Shown here piece by piece: positions 16,690-26,212 of a DNA stretch of 43,589 nucleotides. Location of the stretch: NCBI GenBank assembly GCA_019117325.1, contig DWZY01000286.1, positions 1-43,589 of the forward strand, in the 5' to 3' direction. The translations under genes and the position numbers were made by a program. The stretch comes from Candidatus Brevibacterium intestinigallinarum (GTDB lineage Bacteria > Actinomycetota > Actinomycetes > Actinomycetales > Brevibacteriaceae). Under the pieces are notes generated by a model that had not been told where the DNA came from, ran no database searches, and saw nothing but the letters and a program-made list of their open reading frames with translations. How positions within the stretch are numbered: the stretch's first letter is position 1; each line of letters opens with the position of its first letter.

Positions 16690-18006
16690 ATGTCGCAGAC
16701 TCCCCAGTCGCAGTCCGAATCGTCGCCGCAGATCCGCCGCGCGGCCATCCTGGGAGGCAATCGCATCCCGTTCACCCGCGCGCATCGCGAGTACGCCCGC
16801 GCGTCGGAGCAGGACATGCTCACGAGCGCCCTCGACGGCCTCGTCGCCCGCTTCGGCCTCGCGGGCGAGCGGCTGGGCGAGGTGGCCGGCGGTGCCGTCG
16901 TCAAGCACTCCCGCGACCTCAACCTCACGCGCGAGGCCGTTCTCGGCTCCGCACTCGCCCCGGAGACCCCCGCGTTCGACCTCAGCCAGGCGTGCGCGAC
17001 GGGCCTCGAGACCGCGGTGACCATCGCGCAGAAGATCCGCCTGGGCCAGATCGAGGCAGGCATCGCCGCGGGCGTCGACTCGGCCTCGGACGCCCCCATC
17101 ACGGTGAGCGAGGAGCTGCGCGCCGCCCTCCTCGAGCTCAACCGTGCGAAGACCGTGCCCCAGCGCCTCAAAGCCATCGCGCGCCTGCGTCCCACTGACC
17201 TCGCGCCCGCGCTGCCCAGCAACGGGGAGGCCCGCACCGGCCTCGCGATGGGCGAGCACCAGGCGATCACGACGGCGGAGTGGGGCATCGGCCGCGAGGA
17301 GCAGGACGCTCTGGCCCTCGCCTCGCACCAGAACCTGGCGGCCGCGTGGGATCGTGGCTTCTTCGACGACCTCGTGACCCCGTACCTGGGCGTCACGCGC
17401 GACACGAACCTGCGCCCCGATTCGACCCTCGAGTCGCTCGCGAAGCTCAAGCCCGTCTTCGGCCGCGGACTGTCCGCCGAGCCGACGATGACCGCCGGCA
17501 ACTCGACCCCGCTCACGGACGGTGCCTCGACCGTGCTCCTGTCGTCCGAGGAGTGGGCGGCGGCCCACGGGCTCGAGCCGCTCGCCTACCTCGTCGACGC
17601 CGAGGCCGCGGCCGTGGACTTCGTCACCGGCACCGAGGGTCTGCTCATGGCGCCCGCATACGCGGTGCCCCGACTCCTGGCCCGCAACGGCCTCACCTTC
17701 GCGGACTTCGACGTGTTCGAGATCCACGAGGCGTTCGCCTCGACCGTGCTCACACACCTCGCGGCGTGGGAGAGCGAGGAGTTCTGCCGGGAGAAGCTGG
17801 GGCTCGACGCACCGCTGGGCACGATCGATCGGGACCGCCTCAACCCCAACGGGTCGTCGCTGGCCGCCGGTCACCCGTTCGCCGCCACGGGCGGACGCAT
17901 CGTCGCCTCGGTCGCGAAGCACCTGCACGAGACCGGCGGCACGCGCGCCCTCGTCTCGATCTGCGCCGCCGGCGGCCAGGGCCTCACCGCGATCATCGAA
18001 GCCTGA
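16690..18006 (+). CDS. Acetyl-CoA C-acyltransferase (thiolase)
   Basis: DLSQACATGLETAVTIAQKI, NSTPLTDGAS, FEIHEAFASTVL, NPNGSSLAAGHPFAATGGRI, ISICAAGGQG-like LVSICAAGGQGLTAIIEA. Confidence 0.95.
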   Translation: MSQTPQSQSESSPQIRRAAILGGNRIPFTRAHREYARASEQDMLTSALDGLVARFGLAGERLGEVAGGAVVKHSRDLNLTREAVLGSALAPETPAFDLSQACATGLETAVTIAQKIRLGQIEAGIAAGVDSASDAPITVSEELRAALLELNRAKTVPQRLKAIARLRPTDLAPALPSNGEARTGLAMGEHQAITTAEWGIGREEQDALALASHQNLAAAWDRGFFDDLVTPYLGVTRDTNLRPDSTLESLAKLKPVFGRGLSAEPTMTAGNSTPLTDGASTVLLSSEEWAAAHGLEPLAYLVDAEAAAVDFVTGTEGLLMAPAYAVPRLLARNGLTFADFDVFEIHEAFASTVLTHLAAWESEEFCREKLGLDAPLGTIDRDRLNPNGSSLAAGHPFAATGGRIVASVAKHLHETGGTRALVSICAAGGQGLTAIIEA

Positions 18007-18011
18007 CCGCC

Positions 18012-18052
18012 GCACAGCACAGCCAGCACAGCACCGCCAGCACGGCACCCCC
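18012..18052 (+). repeat. Imperfect ~14-bp x3 tandem repeat in the thiolase/fabG gap
   Basis: gcacagcacagcc / agcacagcaccgcc / agcacggcaccccc, starting 6 nt after the thiolase stop. Confidence 0.7.
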
Positions 18053-18076
18053 GCACCGGACCTCCTGGAGGAACTC

Positions 18077-19426
18077 ATGACCGACACCTACACGCGCCTC
18101 GCGAACGGCCCCCTGCGCGCCGCCGTCAAGGCGCTGGGCCTGCCCAACCCCGTCCCGCTGCGCCGTCGCGAGGACGGCGACTACCTGTCCGAGCCCGTCC
18201 TCGTCCTGGGTCCCGGCGCCGCCGCGGACGCCTACGCGCAGCTCCTGCTGGACAACGGGTTCGAGGTGCGGCGCAAGCCCACCTCGGAGAAGCTGTCCGC
18301 GATCCTCGCGTTCTTCGACGAGGCGACGGGACCTGCTGACCTCTCGGAGACGGCACTGGAGATCGGCGGTGCGCTGCGCGGCCTGACCCGCTGCTCGCGC
18401 GTCGTGATCTTCGGCCGGGATGCGCACATCAGCCCGGAGCGGCCCGAGGCGATGGATCCCGCACTCAACGCCGTGCGCAACGGCGTGCAGGGCCTCATGC
18501 GCTCGCTCGCGCACGAGATGCGCGCAGGCGGCACCGCGAACGGGATCGTCGTGAGCGAGGACGTCCCCATGGACGCCCCCAGCGCCATCGCGGCCCTGTG
18601 GTTCCTCCTGTCCTCGCGGTCCGCGTACGTCTCCGGCCAGCCCGTCCACGTGACGACGGCCGACGGAGCGCCGGTGACCGCAGAGGCGTTCGCCGGTCAG
18701 CACCTGGCCGGACGGATCGCCGTCGTGACGGGCGCCGCCCGCGGGATCGGCCGTGCGATCGCGAGCACCCTGGCACGCGACGGCGCCCGGGTCATCGGCG
18801 TCGACGTGCCGCAGGCCGGTGACGCCCTCGCGGAGACCATGAACGAGGTGGGCGGCACCGCGGTGCAGCTGGACATCACCGCCGAGGACGCCGGCCTCGC
18901 GATCGCCCGCGCCGTGGGCGCGCCGATCGACATCCTCATCCACAACGCGGGCATCACTCGCGATCGGATGCTCGCGAACATGGACGCGGCCCGCTGGGAC
19001 TCGGTCCTCGCGGTCAACATCGAATCGCAGCTGCGGATGAACGCGCAGCTGACGGAGGCCAGTGCCTGGGGCGAGGCGCCCCGCATCGTCTCCCTGGCTT
19101 CGACCTCGGGGATCGCGGGCAACCGGAGGCAGACGAACTATGCGGCCTCGAAGGCCGGCGTCATCGGCATGGTGGCGGCCTCGGCGGCGGAGCTGAGCGC
19201 CCAGAACGGGACGATCAATGCGGTCGCCCCGGGCTTCATCGAGACGGAGATGACGGCGAAGATGCCCGCGCTCACCCGCGAGCTGGCCCGCCGCGTCTCG
19301 AGCCTCCAGCAGGGCGGCCTGCCCGTCGACGTGGCGGAGACGATCGCGTTCCTCGCCTCCGATGCGGCCGGCGGCATCTCCGGCGACACCGTCCGCGTGT
19401 GCGGGCAGAACATGGTGGGTGCCTGA
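18077..19426 (+). CDS. 3-oxoacyl-ACP reductase, SDR family (FabG-like with N-terminal extension)
   Basis: C-terminal SDR: AVVTGAARGIGRAIASTLARDGARVIGVD, NAGITRDRML, NYAASKAGVIGM, VAPGFIETEMTAKMP; RBS GGAGG. Confidence 0.93.
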   Translation: MTDTYTRLANGPLRAAVKALGLPNPVPLRRREDGDYLSEPVLVLGPGAAADAYAQLLLDNGFEVRRKPTSEKLSAILAFFDEATGPADLSETALEIGGALRGLTRCSRVVIFGRDAHISPERPEAMDPALNAVRNGVQGLMRSLAHEMRAGGTANGIVVSEDVPMDAPSAIAALWFLLSSRSAYVSGQPVHVTTADGAPVTAEAFAGQHLAGRIAVVTGAARGIGRAIASTLARDGARVIGVDVPQAGDALAETMNEVGGTAVQLDITAEDAGLAIARAVGAPIDILIHNAGITRDRMLANMDAARWDSVLAVNIESQLRMNAQLTEASAWGEAPRIVSLASTSGIAGNRRQTNYAASKAGVIGMVAASAAELSAQNGTINAVAPGFIETEMTAKMPALTRELARRVSSLQQGGLPVDVAETIAFLASDAAGGISGDTVRVCGQNMVGA

Positions 19427-20280
19427 TGCTGCGGACCTATCTCTCCGCCGTCGGAGCCAGCGCGCTCAAGACCGTCCGACCGGCCCGTCCGTCCGCGCTC
19501 GATGAGGTTGCGGGTCCCGACTCGCCCCAGCGGGTGGTCCGCGTGCGCGCGGACGCCGACTCGGTCGCCGAGTTCGATCGGGCCGTGGGCGAGCCGGTGC
19601 GCGACACCGTCCCGGTCACGTGGCTGCACGCCCGCGCCTTCGGCCCCAGCCTCGAGCTCATGAGCGCCCGGGACTTCCCCGTCCCGGTCGTCGGCCTCGT
19701 CCATGTCCGCAACCGGGTCGAGCAGCACGCTCCGGTCCGGGTGGGGGAGGAGGTCGACATCACCGTGCGCGTCCGGGAGATCCGCACCCACCCCAAGGGC
19801 GCCGAGGTCGTCGTCACCGCTCGCTTCGACGTGGACGGGGCGGCTCGGGTCGAGGAGGAGTCGCACTACCTCGCGAAGGGGGCGAAGGTCGACGGTGCGG
19901 TGCCGCACGAGCCGGAGGAGCGCACGCCGTTCGAGGCACCCGCCCGCTCCCTCGAGTGGCGGATGACCGCGCGGACCGCAGATGTCTACGCGCGCGTGTC
20001 CGGCGATGTGAACCCGATCCACCTCAACGGGCTCGCGGCACGGGCGTTCGGATTCCGCGGCCGCATCATCCACGGCATGTACACGGCCTCGCGCGGGCTG
20101 GCCGCTGCGCAGGTGCGCGCGGACTCCTTCGTCTGGGACGTCGAGTTCGCGACGCCGATCGTGCTGCCGGCCCGCGTCGCGGTCGGCGTCCGGCACGACG
20201 GCTCTGTCACCAGCGTCGATGTGTGGGATCCGAAGCGCGGGAAGCCCCATATGCTCTCGTCCGTCACCGCGCGCGAGTGA
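19426..20280 (+). CDS. MaoC-family dehydratase
   Basis: C-terminal hot-dog motif YARVSGDVNPIHLNGLAARAFGFRGRIIHGMYTASR; TGATG overlap with fabG. Confidence 0.92.
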   Translation: MLRTYLSAVGASALKTVRPARPSALDEVAGPDSPQRVVRVRADADSVAEFDRAVGEPVRDTVPVTWLHARAFGPSLELMSARDFPVPVVGLVHVRNRVEQHAPVRVGEEVDITVRVREIRTHPKGAEVVVTARFDVDGAARVEEESHYLAKGAKVDGAVPHEPEERTPFEAPARSLEWRMTARTADVYARVSGDVNPIHLNGLAARAFGFRGRIIHGMYTASRGLAAAQVRADSFVWDVEFATPIVLPARVAVGVRHDGSVTSVDVWDPKRGKPHMLSSVTARE

Positions 20281-20316
20281 TGTGACGGAGCACACCTCTG
20301 AGAACGGCTCCAGGAT

Positions 20317-20345
20317 TTGGTTCACCCCTCAGGAGTGTGTAATCT
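20317..20345 (+). promoter_or_regulatory. Candidate promoter for tRNA-Leu: TTGGTT -N17- TAATCT
   Basis: Spacing and position immediately upstream of the tRNA gene. Confidence 0.6.
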
Positions 20346-20359
20346 ATTCTCTGTTGCCC

Positions 20360-20446
20360 GCGCGGGTGGCGGAATTGGTAGACGCGCTAGCTTGAGGTGC
20401 TAGTGCCCTATTAATGGGCGTGGGGGTTCAAGTCCCCCTCCGCGCA
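20360..20446 (+). tRNA. tRNA-Leu(GAG)
   Basis: Acceptor GCGCGGG/TCCGCGC+A, D-loop GGAATTGGTAGACGCG, anticodon loop TTGAGGT in stem GCTAGC/GCTAGT, long variable arm TGCCCTATTAATGGGCG, TPsiC GGGGGTTCAAGTCCCCC; CCA not encoded. Confidence 0.97.
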
Positions 20447-20459
20447 CAACAGGAGAGAG

Positions 20460-20493
20460 GCCCCCGGGCCGGATGCGAATCCGGACCGGGGGC
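20460..20493 (+). terminator. Rho-independent-like terminator after tRNA-Leu
   Basis: GCCCCCGGGCCGGAT-gcga-ATCCGGACCGGGGGC stem with one mismatch, followed by TTCTT. Confidence 0.85.
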
Positions 20494-20547
20494 TTCTTGC
20501 TATGTGCGGTGACTCCGGCGAGCCACCGGGGCGCATGAACCCGCGGC

Positions 20548-21735
20548 TCACGCAGCCGGTGGCATCGGCTTCCCCAGCAGCGCCATCCGCCAGCCCGGTG
20601 GCCGATGGTCCGACCAGTAGCGCTCGATGGCCTCCTCGTATGCAGTGACGAGCGACTCGGTCGCGGCGCGCCAGCCGTGCGTCTCCGCCTCCGCTCGTCC
20701 GCCCTGCGACAGGGTCGCGCGCAGCTGCGGGTCGTCGAGGACGCGCAGGACCTTCGCCTCGAGATCGTCGACGGAGCCGGGCTCGTGCAGCAGACCGCCC
20801 ACCCCATCGCGCACCGCGAACGGGATGCCGCCGGCGCGGGCGCCCACGACGGGCACGCCGGAAGCCATCGACTCCAGAGCGACGAGGCCCAGTGTCTCCG
20901 TCGTCGACGGGAAGACGAAGAGATCCGCACTCGCATACGCCGCGGCAAGCTCCTCACCGCTCATGTAGCCGGTGAAGACCGTGCGCGTACCGGCGAACTC
21001 CGCCTCCAGGTCCTCCCGGTGCGGACCGGAGCCCACGAGCGCCAGCCGCACGTCGGAGGGCAGCCGGTCCATGAGCGGGCGCAGCAGGTCGAGGTCCTTC
21101 TCCTTCGAGAGGCGACCCACGTACACGAGCAGCCGGTCGTTCGGATGTCCGTCCGTGAGGCGCGCGCGCATCTCTCGACTGTCATTGCCCGGATGGTAGC
21201 CCACCGTGTCGACCGCCTTGGGCCACAGCTGCACATTGCGGATGCCCGCGCTCTTCGCGCGCTGCACCATCTGCTGCGACGTGCAGAGGTTCACCTGCGC
21301 GAAGTTGTGCATCCAGGTGATCCATCGGCTGGTCGTGTCCGTGATCCACTCGAGCCCCAGCCGCTGGGTGTACGAGGGCACGTCCGTGTGGAAGCTGCCC
21401 AGCAGCGGAAGATCCCGGCGCCGGGCGGACAGGGTCCCGTAGGCGGCCAGCCACACGGGATTGACCGCGTGGACGACGTGCGGGTGGAACCGCTCCATGA
21501 CGCGCGCGATCTCCGGTGTGGGCATGCCCACGGACAGCTCCGGGTACCAGGGCCGGAAGGGGACCGCCCGCACCCGGACGACCTCGAACCCCGCGAACGT
21601 CGCGGGCGGATCGCCGGGTGCGAAGATGACGACCTCGTGCCCCAGCTCCTGCAGCTGCTCCAGGGTGCGGACGAGCCGCGTGACGACGCCGTCGACCTTG
21701 GGCAGGAAGACCTCGGTGAAGAGTGCGATGCGCAC
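20548..21735 (-). CDS. GT4 glycosyltransferase, SqdX (sulfoquinovosyltransferase)-like
   Basis: MRIALFTEVFLPKVDGVVTRLVRTLEQLQELGHEVVIFAPGDPP, E-x7-E motif ETLGLVALE; 15 nt downstream of the sqdB-like gene. Confidence 0.85.
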   Translation of the reverse strand: MRIALFTEVFLPKVDGVVTRLVRTLEQLQELGHEVVIFAPGDPPATFAGFEVVRVRAVPFRPWYPELSVGMPTPEIARVMERFHPHVVHAVNPVWLAAYGTLSARRRDLPLLGSFHTDVPSYTQRLGLEWITDTTSRWITWMHNFAQVNLCTSQQMVQRAKSAGIRNVQLWPKAVDTVGYHPGNDSREMRARLTDGHPNDRLLVYVGRLSKEKDLDLLRPLMDRLPSDVRLALVGSGPHREDLEAEFAGTRTVFTGYMSGEELAAAYASADLFVFPSTTETLGLVALESMASGVPVVGARAGGIPFAVRDGVGGLLHEPGSVDDLEAKVLRVLDDPQLRATLSQGGRAEAETHGWRAATESLVTAYEEAIERYWSDHRPPGWRMALLGKPMPPAA

Positions 21736-21750
21736 CGGATCAGCTCACCG

Positions 21751-22974
21751 TCATGCGGTCTCGGGGATGCGCGAGGGCGCACCCACCTCCTGGTTCTTCG
21801 TCCACAGCGACGAGGCCGGGATCTTCGTGAGGTCCGCGCGGTCCGCGTAGCGTCGCGCCGTCTCCTCGACCTCGGCGAGCAGGCCCTCCGACAGAGTGGT
21901 GGGCTGCAGGCCCAGGTCGAGGAACGTGTCGTTGGACGCGTAGAGGTCGTTCTCCGCCGACTCCTGGCGCGGGTTCGGCACCAGCTCCATGCGCGCGTCC
22001 GTGATCTCGCAGATCAGCTGCGCCAGATCGCGGACCCGGTGCGTCTCCGTCAGCTGGTTGATGATCTTGACCCGGTCGCCCGCGGCCGGCGGGTTCTCGA
22101 TCGCCAGCGCGATGCAGCGGACCATGTCCGTGATGTGGATGAAGGCGCGCGTCTGCCCGCCGGTCCCGTGGACTGTGAGCGGGTAGCCCACCGCCGCCTG
22201 CATGAGGAAGCGGTTGAGCACCGTGCCGTAGTCGCCGTCGTAGTCGAAGCGGTTGACGAGGCGCTCGTCCAACTGGGTCTCGGCGGTGTTCGTGCCCCAG
22301 ATGATGCCCTGGTGCAGATCCGTGATGCGCAGCCGGTCGTTCTTCGCGTAGAACGCGAACAGGTGCTGATCGAGCACCTTCGTCATGTGGTAGATCGAGC
22401 CCGGGTTCGTGGGGTAGAGCATCGTCTGATCGATGAGCTCGCCCGTGGGGCTCCCGTCCGGGTCCTCGCTGGGCACCTTGACGTCCAGGTAGCCCTCGGG
22501 GATCCGCATGCCGGCCGTGCCGTAGCCGTACACGCCCATCGTGCCCAGGTGCACGAGGTGGGCATCGACGCCCGACTCCACCAGTGCGGACAGCACGTTG
22601 TGCGTCGCGTTCACGTTGTTGTCGATCGTGTACCGCTTCTGGACCGGCGACTTCATCGAGTAGGGCGCGGCGCGCTGCTCCGCGAAGTGCACGATGACGT
22701 CCGGCAGCGAGCGGCCCAGCAGTGCGACGAACTCGTCGTACTCCTGCGCGATGTCGATGCGGTGGAAGCCGATCGTCCGCCCGGTCATCTCCTGCCACGC
22801 ACTGATCCGCTCCTCGGGCGTGCGGATCGGGGTGAGCGAGTCGGTGCCCAGCTCCTCGTCGATCCGCCGCCGCGACAGGTTGTCGACGATGTCGACGTCG
22901 TGACCCAGCTGGGACAGATGGAGGGCCGCGGGCCAGCCGCAGAAGCCGTCACCGCCGAGGACGAGGATGCGCAC
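21751..22974 (-). CDS. UDP-sulfoquinovose synthase-like (SQD1/SqdB) SDR epimerase
   Basis: RILVLGGDGFCGWPAALHLSQLGHDVDIVDNLSRRRIDEELGTDSLTPI, VHFAEQRAAPYSM, HLVHLGTMGVYG, SIYHMTKVLDQH, LHQGIIWG, RFDYDGDYGTVLNRFLMQAAVGYPLTVHGTGGQTRAFIHI; GTG start after GGAGAT. Confidence 0.88.
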   Translation of the reverse strand: MRILVLGGDGFCGWPAALHLSQLGHDVDIVDNLSRRRIDEELGTDSLTPIRTPEERISAWQEMTGRTIGFHRIDIAQEYDEFVALLGRSLPDVIVHFAEQRAAPYSMKSPVQKRYTIDNNVNATHNVLSALVESGVDAHLVHLGTMGVYGYGTAGMRIPEGYLDVKVPSEDPDGSPTGELIDQTMLYPTNPGSIYHMTKVLDQHLFAFYAKNDRLRITDLHQGIIWGTNTAETQLDERLVNRFDYDGDYGTVLNRFLMQAAVGYPLTVHGTGGQTRAFIHITDMVRCIALAIENPPAAGDRVKIINQLTETHRVRDLAQLICEITDARMELVPNPRQESAENDLYASNDTFLDLGLQPTTLSEGLLAEVEETARRYADRADLTKIPASSLWTKNQEVGAPSRIPETA

Positions 22975-23096
22975 GTGTATCTCCTTCGAAGTTCTGCAGG
23001 GGCCCCGGCCCCCGCAGGGGCGGACCGAGGTCGTCGCTCCACAGTACCCGCCCACTAGACTGCGGGATGGACGGCTCTCGACCCGGAGGTGAACTC

Positions 23097-23807
23097 ATGA
23101 CGGATTCGCAGTCCGCCCCGCAGCTTCCCGACCTGCCCGACGACTTCTCCTCGGTGCTCGTCATCGTGGCGCACCCGGACGACCCGGAATACGGCATCGG
23201 TGCCGCTGTCGGCACCTGGACCCGTGCGGGCAAGAGGGTGGGGTACGTGCTCGCCAGCCGCGGCGAGGCCGGCATCGAGGGCATGGATCCCGGTCGGGCC
23301 GCGGTCGTGCGCACCGCTGAGCAGGAGGCCGCCTGCGCCGAGGTCGGGGTCGAGTCACTCGTCTTCCTCGACCAGCCGGACGGTCGGATCCTGCAGACCC
23401 CCGAGCTGCGCACCGCGATCGCCCGCGAGATCCGCAGCTTCCGCCCGGACATCGTCGTCCTGCTGAACTTCCAGCAGACCTGGGGCGGCGTGCGCTTCAA
23501 TTCCGCCGACCACCGGAACCTGGGCCAGGCCGCCGTCGACGCGATCGGTGACGCCGGCAACGAGTGGATCGTCCCCGGGCAGCGCTACGACGGGGTGACC
23601 CGCATCCTCGAGTTCGGTGCGCACCCCACCCACCGTGTCGACGTGACGGAATCACTCGAGGCCGCGATCGCCTCACTGGCCTGCCATCGGGAGTACCTCG
23701 CGGCGCTCTCCGACGATCCTGTCGAGCAGCAGGCGAAGGAGATCATCCACTCCTCCCTGCTCTGGGAGGACGGGCGCGCCCATCTGGGCTTCCGCGTCTA
23801 CGGCTGA
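23097..23807 (+). CDS. PIG-L/LmbE-family deacetylase
   Basis: VLVIVAHPDDPEYGIGAAVGTWTRAGKRVGYVLASRGEAG; HR near SADHRNLGQAA; RBS GGAGG. Confidence 0.88.
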   Translation: MTDSQSAPQLPDLPDDFSSVLVIVAHPDDPEYGIGAAVGTWTRAGKRVGYVLASRGEAGIEGMDPGRAAVVRTAEQEAACAEVGVESLVFLDQPDGRILQTPELRTAIAREIRSFRPDIVVLLNFQQTWGGVRFNSADHRNLGQAAVDAIGDAGNEWIVPGQRYDGVTRILEFGAHPTHRVDVTESLEAAIASLACHREYLAALSDDPVEQQAKEIIHSSLLWEDGRAHLGFRVYG

Positions 23808-23868
23808 GCCCCGTACACCTGAAGCCCCACCCACCTGACACAGCACCCACCGACGAGAGGACCACACC

Positions 23869-25209
23869 GTGACCACCGATGCGCCTGCACCCCGCGATGC
23901 CGCAGATCCGCTGGCACAGGCGGTTGAGGAGACGACGGAGATCGCGTCGCGCCTCATCCGCTTCGACACCCAGAACTGGGGTGAGGGGAAGGCGAATCCG
24001 GAGCTCGAGGCGACGGAGTGGATCGCCGCCCAGCTCGCGGAGGTCGGACTCGACTCCGTCATCCACGAGTCGGAGCCGGGCAGAGCCAACCTGGTCGCCC
24101 GGATCCCGGGCACGGACCCGGACGCCGGCGCCCTGGTCGTCCACGGCCACACCGACGTCGTGCCGGCGGACGAGTCCGAGTGGTCGGTCGACCCGTTCGG
24201 CGGTCTCATCCGCGATGGCCTGCTGTGGGGCCGCGGCGCGGTCGACATGAAGAACATGGACGCGATGATCCTCTCGAACGTCCGGGACATGCTGCGCAAG
24301 GGACTGCAGCCGCGCCGCGACCTCATCATCGCGTTCTTCGCGGACGAGGAGGCCGGTGGCGCCCGCGGCGCGGGCTGGATGGTCGAGAACCATCCGGAGC
24401 AGTTCTCCGGCGCGACGGAGGCCATCAGCGAGGTGGGCGGGTACTCCTCGGACATCCGCGGCCAGCGCGTCTACCTCGTGCAGACCGCGGAGAAGGGCAT
24501 CGCGTGGCTGCGCCTGCTGGCGCACGGGACCGCGGGTCACGGCTCGATGGTGAACGACGACAACCCGATCACCCGCCTGGCAGCCGCGATCGCCCGGATC
24601 GGCGCCCACGAGTGGCCCGAGGACATGCCGCAGGCCACCCGCGACCTGCTCGAGGGAGTCTCGGAGATCACCGGCATCCCGTTCACCGCGGAGACGACCG
24701 GTGAGCTCATCGCGGAACTGGGCTCTGTGTCCCGCTTCGTCGAGCCCACGCTGCGCAACACCTCGAACCCCACGATCATCCAGGCCGGGTACAAGCACAA
24801 CGTCATCCCTGCGACCGCCCAGGCGTTCGTCGACTGCCGCGTCCTGCCCGGTCAGTTCGAGGACGTCATGCTCACGATCAAGGAGCTGGCGGGGGAGGGC
24901 ATCGACGTGGAGCCGGTCACGGTGGGCGATTCCGTCGAGTCGCCGTTCTCCGGCCGCCTCGTCGAGACGATGCAGCGCTGCCTGCTCGATGCGGATCCGG
25001 GTGCGAAGGTCCTGCCGCACACGATGAGCGGCGGCACGGACAACAAGTCGCTGGCCCGGCTGGGGATCGTGGGCTACGGCTTCGCGCCCCTGCAGCTGAC
25101 CCCGGACCTGGACTTCGCGGCGATGTTCCACGGGAAGGACGAGCGGGTCGCCCTGTCCTCCCTGGACTTCGGCACCCGCGTGCTGAATCGCTTCATGCTG
25201 GAGGCGTGA
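23869..25209 (+). CDS. M20-family metallopeptidase
   Basis: LVVHGHTDVVPADESEWSVDPFGGLIRDGLLWGRGAVDMKN, FFADEEAGG; GTG start. Confidence 0.94.
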   Translation: MTTDAPAPRDAADPLAQAVEETTEIASRLIRFDTQNWGEGKANPELEATEWIAAQLAEVGLDSVIHESEPGRANLVARIPGTDPDAGALVVHGHTDVVPADESEWSVDPFGGLIRDGLLWGRGAVDMKNMDAMILSNVRDMLRKGLQPRRDLIIAFFADEEAGGARGAGWMVENHPEQFSGATEAISEVGGYSSDIRGQRVYLVQTAEKGIAWLRLLAHGTAGHGSMVNDDNPITRLAAAIARIGAHEWPEDMPQATRDLLEGVSEITGIPFTAETTGELIAELGSVSRFVEPTLRNTSNPTIIQAGYKHNVIPATAQAFVDCRVLPGQFEDVMLTIKELAGEGIDVEPVTVGDSVESPFSGRLVETMQRCLLDADPGAKVLPHTMSGGTDNKSLARLGIVGYGFAPLQLTPDLDFAAMFHGKDERVALSSLDFGTRVLNRFMLEA

Positions 25210-26167
25210 GGCGGGCGCGCCGCGGCGAACCACCGCCGCGGCGCGGCCACGAGGCGATGACGACGCCCGCCAGCACGCACACCATCGCGACGACCGTGAG
25301 CGGAGTGATGACGGCACCGGGATGCAGCAGGTCGACGAGGACCGAGCTCAGCAGGTTCCCGAACAGCGAGGTCATCGACACGAGCAGGACGCCCAGGTGG
25401 CTGACCGTCGCGGACGTGACGCCGATGAAGACGATGCCCAGCGCCCCGCCCATGAGCAGCCACGCCTGACCGGGCATCTCCGGCAGTCCCGTCACCCGGG
25501 CGCCCAGCAGCCACGCGAGGCCCGAGCATCCCAGCAGGAACACGGAGCCCACGCCGAAATTGACGCTCGTGGCGGTGAGCGAGGACGCCGAGGCCGCCCG
25601 CACCCGGCCGTTGAGCGCGGACTGCACAGAGGTCATGGCTCCGGCCAGCAGCGGCACGAGCGGCGCCCACAGCGGGATGCCGCGGGAGAACCCGCCCACC
25701 GACACGAGAACCACACCTGCGAGGACGACCGCGGTGCCCACGAGACGGCGCGCGCTCAGGGGAGTGCGGCCGCTGGGCGGCAGGTCGGTGCCGTCGACGA
25801 CGATCGCGCCCAGCAGCTGGCCGCAGACGAACGACATCGTGAGCACGGAGACGCCGATGAGGGGCACCGTGAGCGCCTGCGCCAGCACGACGGTCGACCC
25901 GCCCAGGCCGCCCAGAAGCATCCACCAGCGGACCGTGCCGTTCGCCAGTGCGGCGCGCAGCCGGCGCACCCCGTCCCGCCCTGGACGCGAGAGGGCGAGG
26001 ACGACTGCGAGGATGACGAGGCCGCCCAGGAAGCTGATGGTCGCCGCGTAGATGCTCGAGCCGATGACACCGGCCAGCGATCCGTTCGCGCGTGACTGGA
26101 AGGCCATGAGGAAGCCGGCGAGGACGGTCGCGGCACCGGCGAGGAGGACTGTTCCGTTGACGCGCAC
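25193..26167 (-). CDS. DMT-family transporter (DUF606/YdcZ type)
   Basis: Two repeated blocks of hydrophobic helices; QSRANGSLAGVIGSSIYAATISFLGG and SALNGRVRAASASSLTATSVNFGVG. Confidence 0.88.
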   Translation of the reverse strand: MRVNGTVLLAGAATVLAGFLMAFQSRANGSLAGVIGSSIYAATISFLGGLVILAVVLALSRPGRDGVRRLRAALANGTVRWWMLLGGLGGSTVVLAQALTVPLIGVSVLTMSFVCGQLLGAIVVDGTDLPPSGRTPLSARRLVGTAVVLAGVVLVSVGGFSRGIPLWAPLVPLLAGAMTSVQSALNGRVRAASASSLTATSVNFGVGSVFLLGCSGLAWLLGARVTGLPEMPGQAWLLMGGALGIVFIGVTSATVSHLGVLLVSMTSLFGNLLSSVLVDLLHPGAVITPLTVVAMVCVLAGVVIASWPRRGGGSPRRARLTPPA

Positions 26168-26212
26168 CCGGTGACCGTATCACCGGGGTCCCGCCCGGCT
26201 TATCCTGGGGCG

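Noticed and set aside
20360-20493. Integration site/genomic island at tRNA-Leu
   Set aside because: No integrase, no tRNA 3'-end duplication seen, and flanking genes look chromosomal.
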